Assembly (NCBI GenBank): GCA_021201755.1
Contig: JAJQEI010000037.1
Location: 124,001 to 188,000 of the forward strand
Length of the DNA: 64,000 nucleotides
Direction of reading: 5' to 3'
Origin: Ruminococcus sp.
GTDB taxonomy: Bacteria; Bacillota; Clostridia; Oscillospirales; Ruminococcaceae
The notes below the pieces were generated by a model. That model made no database searches. It saw only the letters and a program-made list of their open reading frames with translations, and was not told the origin of the DNA. Positions 57,183 through 64,000 of this stretch are shown here, piece after piece. The translations under genes were made by a program, and so were the position numbers. Position 1 is the first letter of the stretch. The number at the start of each line of letters is the position of its first letter.

Positions 57183-58388
57183 ATGAAAAAAAAATCGCAA
57201 AAGAATGCAGAGACACCGAAGCATACTGTAGTACAGATTCAAAAATCTACACTCGTTTTTTTGATTGCCATTTGTTTTATTCTAGCAATTGGTATGGCTT
57301 TGGGCTTTGCTCGTAGTTTTCATCTAGAGGAAAAGTATAGTCGTCTTGATCAGCTTGTATCAGCTGTTGACGCTGCTTACTATACAGACGTGGATGAAGA
57401 AGCCGCAATGGATGGTGCATTGAAAGGGTATGTAGATGGCTTGGATGATCCCTATTCCCAATATATGACAAGTGCGGAATATACTTCTTATCAGACAACA
57501 GAGTCCGGTACGACAACGGGAATCGGCATTACAATGAGTGTGACAGAAGATGGCTATATGCATATCGAGAGCGTATTGGCAGATACGCCGGCAGCACAGG
57601 CTGGCTTACAGGCAGACGACGTCGTTGTGGCAGTAGACGGACAGGACGTGGCGGAAATTGGCTATGAAGCGGCTGTTTCTCTGATTCGGGATGGAGACGA
57701 GGATACGAGCGTTTGTCTGACAATTTTGCGGGATGAAGAGACATTTGATCAGGAGGCTTCTCGCATGGTGATCGAGGTGGCGAGCTGCTGGGGACAAATG
57801 TTGGAAAATAATGTCGGCTACATTCGGATTGCCTCATTCAAAGAAAATACACCGGAACAATTTCAAGAAATATTTGACCAGCTATTAGAAGATGGTGTGC
57901 AGTCGTTTGTGTTTGATTTACGTGATGATGGCGGAGGGTTGGTGACGAGTTTAGAGCAGATTCTCGATCCGCTTTTGCCGGAGGGTGAAATCGCTGTTGC
58001 TACCTACAAAGATGGTACTACAAAGACGCTTGTCACATCTGATGCAGAGAAATGTGATTTACCAATGGTTGTCATTGTGAATGAAAACACTGCCAGTGCG
58101 GCGGAGCTTTTTACAGTGTCACTTTCTGATTTTGGAAAGGCGACGGTTGTCGGTGTTACTACCTATGGAAAGGGCGTGATGCAGGTGACACAGGAGCTGC
58201 CTGACGGCGGTGCGCTGACGATTACCACGGCGACTTATCGAACGACCAAAGGGGAGTGTTACCATGGCGTTGGGATTACGCCGGATGAAGAAGTAGAAAT
58301 CGGTGATTATGAAGTGAATTATGAAAATCCGGACAGTGAAAATGATTTACAGCTGGCAAGGGCGTTGGAAATACTAATTACAGAATAA
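57183..58388 (+). CDS. S41-family C-terminal processing peptidase (CtpA-like)
   Basis: 401 residues from ATG 57183. One N-terminal membrane helix (about 20-45), a helical region with LDDPYSQYMTSAEYTSY, PDZ domain (about 115-185, AQAGLQADDVVVAVDGQDV), then the S41 core: VFDLRDDGGGLV, VNENTASAAELF with the catalytic Ser and TTYGKGVMQ with the Lys. It degrades or trims exported proteins near the membrane. CtpA-type proteases often trim wall hydrolases, and it follows ftsEX-hydrolase here, so control of that hydrolase is possible. Confidence 0.93.
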   Translation: MKKKSQKNAETPKHTVVQIQKSTLVFLIAICFILAIGMALGFARSFHLEEKYSRLDQLVSAVDAAYYTDVDEEAAMDGALKGYVDGLDDPYSQYMTSAEYTSYQTTESGTTTGIGITMSVTEDGYMHIESVLADTPAAQAGLQADDVVVAVDGQDVAEIGYEAAVSLIRDGDEDTSVCLTILRDEETFDQEASRMVIEVASCWGQMLENNVGYIRIASFKENTPEQFQEIFDQLLEDGVQSFVFDLRDDGGGLVTSLEQILDPLLPEGEIAVATYKDGTTKTLVTSDAEKCDLPMVVIVNENTASAAELFTVSLSDFGKATVVGVTTYGKGVMQVTQELPDGGALTITTATYRTTKGECYHGVGITPDEEVEIGDYEVNYENPDSENDLQLARALEILITE

Positions 58389-58400
58389 TGGAGGAAGCAG

Positions 58401-58781
58401 ATGCATTTGATTATCGGCGAAAAATCGCAGGGAAAATTGCATTATGCTATGGAAAAATACGGCTTTTCAGAAAAGGATGTCTGGGATGCATCCATTCACG
58501 CTGCGGAATTCTGAGATGAACAAAAGTTGATTTATCATGCGGAAGAACTGGTGCGACAGTGGGTATATGCCGGAGCAGATGCGTTGGAAGCGGCATCGCA
58601 CATTATCCCGCTGTGGAAGGACAGTGTTATCATTACCCAGGAGATTCAAAGCTTCTCTCCTAAAATGGAGGAGGAGCGACAGTGGCGAGAAGCAGTAATA
58701 CAAGTAAATGCGTTATTAATGACGTATGCGGATACAGTGGAACGTGTCCGAAACGGTGTTGCCACAAATTTGAAAGGTTAA
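58401..58781 (+). pseudogene. CobU-like (adenosylcobinamide kinase family) short protein with in-frame TGA
   Basis: 127 codons from ATG 58401 (GGAGGA 10 bases before). MHLIIGEKSQGKLHYAMEKYG resembles the CobU P-loop start, and YADTVERVRNGVATNLKG resembles its C-terminal AD-V-x-V-x-G-L-x-x-x-L-K end. TGA at 58512-58514 interrupts between AAEF and DEQKLIYHAEEL; CGA (Arg) with one C-to-T change fits best. It is shorter than CobU and lacks the middle, so cobinamide activity is doubtful even if repaired. It directly follows the S41 protease gene. Confidence 0.65.
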
Positions 58782-58790
58782 GAGAACATG

Positions 58791-58834
58791 ATAAAAAGCG
58801 AAGCGGCTTATATCAAACTGCTTCGCTTTTTTGT
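58791..58834. terminator. Bidirectional terminator
   Basis: AAAAGCGAAGC and GCTTCGCTTTTTT pair across a 16-base loop, between the CobU-like gene and nfo, which converge. Confidence 0.88.
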
Positions 58835-58847
58835 TATGAATTATGTT

Positions 58848-59672
58848 TTATGCTTTGCGCAAAAGCGCAATTTCAGCCGCATAGCCTTCGTCATCGTTGG
58901 GTGTCTCAAGAATGAAGGGTAAATCTCGCAACACTGGATGCGTTACCACATGGCGAAGTGCTTCCGCACCGATTTGTCCTTGACCGATTTTTTGATGTCG
59001 ATCTTTGTGTGCACTCAGAGGATTCATACTATCATTTAAGTGTACCGCATATAGTCGACTCAGTCCAATGATATGGTCGAATTCGTTTAATACGTCGTCC
59101 AGATTGTGGATAATGTCGTAGCCACCCTCCCAAATGTGGCAGGTGTCTAAACATACGCCGATTTTTTCCGACAGGGTTATACTGTCTAGGATTTCATGTA
59201 GTTCTTCAAATGATCGTCCGATTTCGCTGCCTTTTCCAGCCATTGTTTCCAGAAGTACTGTAGTGGATTGTTCTGGAAATAAGCTTTCGTTTAGGGCGTC
59301 GATAATTTGTCGAATACCCGTTTCTACGCCTTGTCCCGTGTGGCTGCCCGGGTGAAAATTATAGTATTGATTTGGCGTATATTCCATTCGCCGTAAATCG
59401 TCTTGAAGCATTTCTTTCCCAAACTGTCGTATTTCCGGCTTTGCGGAACACAGGTTCATGGTATAGGGAGCGTGTGCCACTAAGCGGTCAATGTCATGTG
59501 CCTTGGCATAATCGAGAAACGCTTTTACGTCCATTTCGTCGATTGGTTTTGCTGCACCACCACGTGGATTGCGTGTGAAAAACGCAAAAGTATTTGCACC
59601 AAGCTTTACAGCGTGTTTTCCCATAGCAAGGTAACCCTTTGAGGATGGCAAGTGGCAACCAATTCGCAGCAT
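58848..59672 (-). CDS. nfo: Endonuclease IV (AP endonuclease)
   Basis: 274 residues. TIM-barrel metal sites are visible: FHPGSHTG, VCLDTCHIWEGGYD, VHLNDSMNPLSAHKDRHQKIGQG and ILETPNDDEGY. It cuts DNA at abasic sites in base-excision repair. It is intact, in contrast to nth, which makes such sites. It is the last gene of the greA-lysS operon, starting next to the stop of the membrane-protein gene. Confidence 0.95.
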   Translation of the reverse strand: MLRIGCHLPSSKGYLAMGKHAVKLGANTFAFFTRNPRGGAAKPIDEMDVKAFLDYAKAHDIDRLVAHAPYTMNLCSAKPEIRQFGKEMLQDDLRRMEYTPNQYYNFHPGSHTGQGVETGIRQIIDALNESLFPEQSTTVLLETMAGKGSEIGRSFEELHEILDSITLSEKIGVCLDTCHIWEGGYDIIHNLDDVLNEFDHIIGLSRLYAVHLNDSMNPLSAHKDRHQKIGQGQIGAEALRHVVTHPVLRDLPFILETPNDDEGYAAEIALLRKA

Positions 59673-60662
59673 TTATTCCGCCTCCGTTTCACTTTCCGTT
59701 GTTTCTGTAACATCTTCCGGTTCTTCTGTCCCCTGTAGGGATTCTACAATCCGGTCGAGTACTTTTTTTGCAATGTCATAATTTTCCTGCATATCTTCTA
59801 CACTGTCATAAGTTTCCGTTACCGTTCGCAACCCCAAGGATAAATCACGATCGACCTTTCCCTCATAACCGATCTGGGTGGCGAAGTCCGTGTGTCGAAG
59901 ATAATATCCTTGTTCTCGTGCGTTTGAATCGTTCGGATACAGATCTTCCATATTTTCCAGTGTCTCATCCGCAATGATATATTCATTTGCCTTTGCATCG
60001 GTTAATACCATAACCGCATCGCCTAACATCATTTGGGTTGACAGTTTTGTAGCATTGCCGGTGTAATAGTCCATTGTAGCAATGTCGTCTGTCACCGGAA
60101 TCATATAGATATCTACTTGGATTTTACCGTCGCCGTTTTCGTCATCGGTGAACTGCTCAAAATACGTCTCCAGTTCTTCACTCATCAGCTGCAAATCGGA
60201 ATCGTCGGTTAGCACCATGACGATCATGTCTTGTCGTACTTTCGTGATATAGTCGTATGCCAAAAAACCGAAAATCGCCACAATGAACACTGTAATCCAG
60301 AGCCACCACTTGCTATGGTAGAAGAAATTGGAAATCCTTTTCCAAAAAGACAGCTTTGGTTTTTCCTCTTTTTCCTCGTGGATGGTCTCGCTTTCTTCGA
60401 TGACACCTTGTTTCAGTCGAATTAGTTCGATACGATCTTGCTGGATTTTCTTTTCATAAGCTTCTCGTTCTTTTTGTTCTTTTTTGGCGATTTGTTCTTG
60501 CAGCCGTTCTTCCCGTTCGACTTCCTGCTGCGCTTCTTTTTCGTCAATTTCACGCATCGTTTCGAGAAGCGATTTGCCTTTTTTCTTCTTATGCTTTTCG
60601 TTTTTTGCAGACGCTTCTTCCGACTGTGTATTTTCTACTTTGTGTTTCTCTTCTTTCTGCAT
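59673..60662 (-). CDS. Single-helix membrane protein with cytoplasmic coiled coil
   Basis: 329 residues. Residues 1-105 are highly charged and helical (Lys/Glu-rich coiled coil). One membrane helix lies at about 128-150 (SKWWLWITVFIVAIFGFLAYDYI), then an external alpha/beta domain of about 150 residues (MIVMVLTDDSDLQLMSEELETYFEQF; DGKIQVDIYMIPV; LGDAVMVLTDAKANEYIIADETLENM) and an acidic tail. The external part recalls solute-binding-like proteins but no family is recognised. It stands in an operon between lysS and nfo. Confidence 0.75.
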   Translation of the reverse strand: MQKEEKHKVENTQSEEASAKNEKHKKKKGKSLLETMREIDEKEAQQEVEREERLQEQIAKKEQKEREAYEKKIQQDRIELIRLKQGVIEESETIHEEKEEKPKLSFWKRISNFFYHSKWWLWITVFIVAIFGFLAYDYITKVRQDMIVMVLTDDSDLQLMSEELETYFEQFTDDENGDGKIQVDIYMIPVTDDIATMDYYTGNATKLSTQMMLGDAVMVLTDAKANEYIIADETLENMEDLYPNDSNAREQGYYLRHTDFATQIGYEGKVDRDLSLGLRTVTETYDSVEDMQENYDIAKKVLDRIVESLQGTEEPEDVTETTESETEAE

Positions 60663-60697
60663 GGGATACCTCGTTTCATGATAGGCAGGGAAAATAA

Positions 60698-62314
60698 CTA
60701 TGCATCTGTTTCAACAGAACCTGTTTGTTCATTTCGCTTTGGAAGTGGTCGCATGGTAGGAAACAAAAGAACATCTCGAATCGACGCACTGTCTGTCAAG
60801 AGCATGACCAATCGATCCAAACCGAGTCCCAGTCCGCCGGTGGGTGGCATACCATATTCCAGAGCTGTAACGAAATCTTCGTCTACTTCGCCAGTGGTGT
60901 CGCCTAATGCACGTCGGGCTGCAACTTGATTCTCAAATCGTTTCCGTTGGTCGATGGGGTCGTTGAGTTCCGAGAATGCATTGCCCATTTCTCTTGCATA
61001 GATGAAATATTCAAACCGTTCTGTAAACGCCGGATTTTCTGGTTTCCGTTTTGCCAGCGGTGAATTTTCCACCGGATAATCATAGATAATCGTCGGTTGA
61101 ATCAGTTTTTCCTCTACGAATGCATCAAAGAATGCAAGCAGCACATGACCTTTTGTGGCATTTTCGCCTTCTTCTACTTCTACGTTTTTTTCCTTAGCAC
61201 ATTGGCGAGCTTTCTCGTCGTTTTCCCAACTGTCATAGTCTACGCCGGCGTATTTTCGTACCGCTTCTACCATAGTGAGTCGCTCCCACTGTTCGCCAAG
61301 GCGAATGTCTGTACCTTGATAGGAAATAACATCCTTACCGCAAATTTTCTTTGTCAGTGTCCGATATAAATCTTCAATCAAATCCATCATGCCGAAATAA
61401 TCCGTGTATGCCTGATACATTTCAATGGTAGTAAATTCTGGATTGTGAGATGGATCCATCCCCTCGTTCCGAAAAATTCTGCCCACTTCGTACACACGCT
61501 CAAAGCCACCTACAATCAGTTTCTTTAGATTCAACTCCGTTTCGATCCGTAAAAACATATCCATATCTAGCGTATTGTGGTGGGTGACAAAGGGACGTGC
61601 AGCCGCTGCGATTTGCAATGGCAAAAGCACCGGTGTTTCGACCTCCAGATAACCGATTCCGTCCAGATAGTTACGGATTTCCCGCAAAATCCGGCTTCTT
61701 GTCACAAATGTCTGCTTTACGTTCGGGTTAACAATTAAGTCCAGATAACGCTGGCGATAGCGTGTATCCTGATCTTTTAGTCCGTACCATTTTTCCGGCA
61801 GCGGGAGGAGCGATTTTGACAGCATGGTGATTTCTTCTGCATGAATTGAAATTTCGCCCTTTTTCGTTCGAAATACAAAGCCCTTTACACCTACGATATC
61901 GCCGATATCCCATTTCTTGAATTCCTTGAATTCTGTCTTTCCGATGTCATTCATGCGCACATAAACCTGAATACGGTCGGTGTCGTCACGGACGTCAATG
62001 AAATTGGCACGTCCCATATCACGCCAGCTCATAATTCTGCCGACAATAGAAACAGTTTGTGTTTTCAGCGTATTCAGCTTTTCTTGCAAAGCTTCTTCAT
62101 CGCCGTTTGTCTCTTGGATAAATTTTGTTTCTGTCGTTTCATAATCGGATTTAATATTTGCAGCCTTTCCTGTTACATCAAATTTGGTGACAGTGTAGGG
62201 GTCGTTTCCCTCCGCTTGACGCTGGCGCAGTTTTTCTATTCGCACTTGGCGTAAGAGATTTTGGTCTGGTTCTGTTTCAATCGAATTTCCGATTGGTGTA
62301 TTTTCGTTCGCCAT
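60698..62314 (-). CDS. lysS: Lysyl-tRNA synthetase, class II
   Basis: 538 residues from ATG 62314. N-terminal OB fold (VSIVGRIMSWRDMGRANFIDVRD), class II motifs 1-3: RYLDLIVNPNVKQTFVTRSRILREIRNYLD, FRNEGMDPSHNPEFTTIEMYQAY, and GMPPTGGLGLGLDRLVMLLT. It charges tRNA-Lys. It follows greA by 21 bases, a common Clostridial order. Intact. Confidence 0.97.
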   Translation of the reverse strand: MANENTPIGNSIETEPDQNLLRQVRIEKLRQRQAEGNDPYTVTKFDVTGKAANIKSDYETTETKFIQETNGDEEALQEKLNTLKTQTVSIVGRIMSWRDMGRANFIDVRDDTDRIQVYVRMNDIGKTEFKEFKKWDIGDIVGVKGFVFRTKKGEISIHAEEITMLSKSLLPLPEKWYGLKDQDTRYRQRYLDLIVNPNVKQTFVTRSRILREIRNYLDGIGYLEVETPVLLPLQIAAAARPFVTHHNTLDMDMFLRIETELNLKKLIVGGFERVYEVGRIFRNEGMDPSHNPEFTTIEMYQAYTDYFGMMDLIEDLYRTLTKKICGKDVISYQGTDIRLGEQWERLTMVEAVRKYAGVDYDSWENDEKARQCAKEKNVEVEEGENATKGHVLLAFFDAFVEEKLIQPTIIYDYPVENSPLAKRKPENPAFTERFEYFIYAREMGNAFSELNDPIDQRKRFENQVAARRALGDTTGEVDEDFVTALEYGMPPTGGLGLGLDRLVMLLTDSASIRDVLLFPTMRPLPKRNEQTGSVETDA

Positions 62315-62334
62315 TGGTTTCACTTCCTGTATTT

Positions 62335-62805
62335 TTACTTTCCGATTTCTAAAATTTCAAATTTCAGTTCGCCGACAGGTGCTTCGATGAGAAAAGTGTC
62401 ACCGACTTTCTTTTTCATGGCAGCTTTGCCGATAGGGGATTCGTCGGAGATTTTTCCGGAGGAGAAATCCGCCTCATTGGCACTGACAATCTGGAGCATT
62501 TCAACCTTTCCAGTAGAGAAATTTTTCAGCTTCACAGTAGAGCCGAGTCCGACTTCATCTATGGAGATATTGGCATCGTCAACTTCTTCAGAGTTGTCTA
62601 GGGTAAATTGAATTTCAGCAATTTGCGCTTCGAGAATTGCCTGTTCATTTTTCGCTTCGTCGTACTCTGCATTTTCGGACAAATCGCCTTGAGCACGTGC
62701 TTCTTTCAGTTTTTGTGCCATTTCCTGACGACGTACCGTAATGAGATAATCGAGGTCTTCCCGTAGTTTTGCAGCACCGGATTTTGAAATTTGCTTCTTA
62801 GCCAT
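62335..62805 (-). CDS. greA: Transcription elongation factor GreA
   Basis: 156 residues. N-terminal coiled coil with the basic and acidic tip (ARAQGDLSENAEYDEAKNEQAILEAQI, conserved D-E pair) and the C-terminal FKBP-like domain (VGLGSTVKLKNFSTGKVEMLQIV, SPIGKAAMKKKVGDTFLIEAPVG). It frees backtracked RNA polymerase. First gene of a four-gene minus-strand operon. Confidence 0.97.
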   Translation of the reverse strand: MAKKQISKSGAAKLREDLDYLITVRRQEMAQKLKEARAQGDLSENAEYDEAKNEQAILEAQIAEIQFTLDNSEEVDDANISIDEVGLGSTVKLKNFSTGKVEMLQIVSANEADFSSGKISDESPIGKAAMKKKVGDTFLIEAPVGELKFEILEIGK

Positions 62806-62874
62806 AGTTGAAAACTCCTTTTTACAAAGCCGGTTATTTCCGGCAAAATGGTTTTGAAATCGTGTAACGTTTTT

Positions 62875-62903
62875 ATTATAGTATATTTTTTAGGTTTTGT
62901 CAA
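62875..62903 (-). promoter_or_regulatory. Promoter of greA-lysS operon
   Basis: Minus strand TTGACA (62903-62898) and TATAAT (62880-62875), 17-base spacer, consensus. Confidence 0.9.
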
Positions 62904-63000
62904 TCGATATTTTGAAAAATTCACAGAAGAGGAGAGAGGGCTTGTATAATCTGAAAAGAACGTGGTACACTAGTAGCACGTGAGAGAAGGAGAAAAGCCA

Positions 63001-64000
63001 TGATACACGAAGAAAATCTTACAGAACAGCTGCTTCAGAAGAGCATTGTCCCGAAATTGGCAGAAAATTTGTCTGTTATTCGTAGAATTGCCGAAGACTC
63101 GTCTGATTTGTTGGTGAACGAATTTGTTCTCAGCGGACTGCCTGCTGCCTTGCTTTGCTGTGAGGGAATGCTATCCACTTCTACGATTACGGAGTTGATT
63201 CTCAGACCCATTACACAAATAGCACTGCCAAATCCCACTGCGGCAAAAATTTTCGATTACATCGAGAAACGACAGCTCTACTCTACCGATCATGCTGATG
63301 CGAAAACCTATGCTGATTTGTTTCGTTTTCTCAACTCTGGTTTTGCGGTTTTGGTACTGGAAGGTGCGACACGTGCCCTGGTTTTTGGCATTCAAGGATA
63401 TGATAAGCGTTCGGTCAGTGAGCCGTCCGGGGAGGACAATATTTTAGGAGCAAAGGACGGCTTTGTGGAAACAGTACGAGTGAATATGTCGTTGGTACGT
63501 CGTCGCATGAAATCGCCACAACTAAAGTTGAAGGTATTTTGTAAGGGAAGTAAAAGTCAGACAGATTTGTGTCTGTGTTATATGGCAGATCGTGTGCCAC
63601 AAAAGTGGATTCAAGAAATACAGGCAAGACTGGATCGCATGGAGTTGGAGTCGATACTTTCTTCTGGCTATATCTAGCCATTTTTAGAAAATCGCCGTGG
63701 CTGTATTGTAGACACGGTGGGTACCACAGAACGTCCGGATGTATTTTGCGCAAAGCTATTGGAAGGGAGAGTAGGGCTGCTTATTGAGGGAACACCTTTT
63801 GCACTAGTGATTCCGAAGCTTTTTTGCGAAAGTTTTCAGACTATGGACGACTACTGCTATCGACCGGTGTATACCACGCTGATTCGCTGGCTGAAATACG
63901 CTGGATTTTTAGCAGCGATTTTGCTGCCGGCACTTTATTTGGCGATTGCACTTCATCATCCGGAGCTGCTCAACCGAACATTATTGTTGATTTTGACACA
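63001..64000 (+). pseudogene. GerA-family spore germination protein (partial), with in-frame TAG
   Basis: From ATG 63001 (GAGAAGGAG upstream) to the right edge. The N-terminal cytoplasmic domain shows LLCCEGMLSTSTITELILRP, GFAVLVLEGATRALVFGIQGYDKRSVSEPSGEDNILGAKDGFVETVRVN and NMSLVRRRMKSPQLKLK, all typical of GerAA-like receptor subunits. TAG at 63675-63677 stops it after ESILSSGYI. Right behind comes PFLENRRG, VDTVGTTERPDVFCAKLLEGRVGLLIEGTPFALVIP and the first membrane helix. Relatives have SGYI followed by E or Q here, so CAG to TAG fits. The protein would sense germinants in the spore inner membrane; as written it loses the membrane part. The 3' end is outside the window. Confidence 0.88.

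Overview
The window looks like part of the chromosome of a spore-forming, cellulosome-type Ruminococcus or a close relative (Oscillospiraceae). The reasons are moderate to low GC, type I dockerin modules on at least six secreted proteins, Thr/Ser-rich linkers, BspA-type leucine-rich repeats, a GerA-family spore germination gene, Gram-positive style TTGACA-N17-TATAAT promoters and many intrinsic terminators. The taxon is inferred from protein style only.

Layout. 1-1643: Na+/phosphate cotransporter with a PhoU domain, behind a likely PhoP box. 1837-7253: a TetR regulator and a divergent five-gene operon (alpha/beta hydrolase, free condensation domain, acyl carrier protein, AMP-forming ligase, SCP2-like protein) that reads as a small, undescribed acyl- or peptidyl-transfer pathway. 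7337-8501: a decayed dockerin gene. 8771-16490: pyrG, two PhoB/PhoR-type two-component systems, a diacylglycerol kinase-like lipid kinase and a wrecked uridine phosphorylase. 16577-20509: acyl-CoA synthetase, frameshifted nth and an acidic membrane protein. 20880-21072: tRNA-Thr(CGT) and tRNA-Gly(CCC). 21208-23313: transglutaminase-LRR-dockerin protein. 23878-31464: AspT-type transporter, rhodanese-TtcA fusion, an O-acetylation pair (SGNH protein plus MBOAT), a sodium symporter and a DUF2325 protein. 31559-35014: GH2 beta-galactosidase. 35344-45451: a run of dockerin and other secreted-protein genes, several broken. 45600-48016: rplA-rplK-nusG-secE-rpmG. 48412-52500: ddl, murI, a DUF1934 protein and argS. 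52733-58781: CdaR/PucR-like regulator, ftsE-ftsX-M23 hydrolase-S41 protease, CobU-like remnant. 58848-62805: greA-lysS-membrane protein-nfo on the minus strand. 63001 to the end: a GerA-family gene.

The most striking global feature is the kind and place of gene disruption. I count 15 in-frame stops in otherwise conserved reading frames. All can be explained by one transition (CAG/CAA to TAG/TAA, CGA to TGA, TGG to TGA/TAG). I also count about 10 frameshifts, four of them in A7/T7 runs. All fall in dispensable genes, while about 11 kb of essential genes are clean. Two paralogous dockerin segments differ at nine sites, all transitions. One broken gene is nth, a base-excision repair glycosylase whose loss (with nei) favours C-to-T change. 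Together this suggests a mutator or relaxed-selection lineage, although a sequencing or consensus artefact must be excluded.
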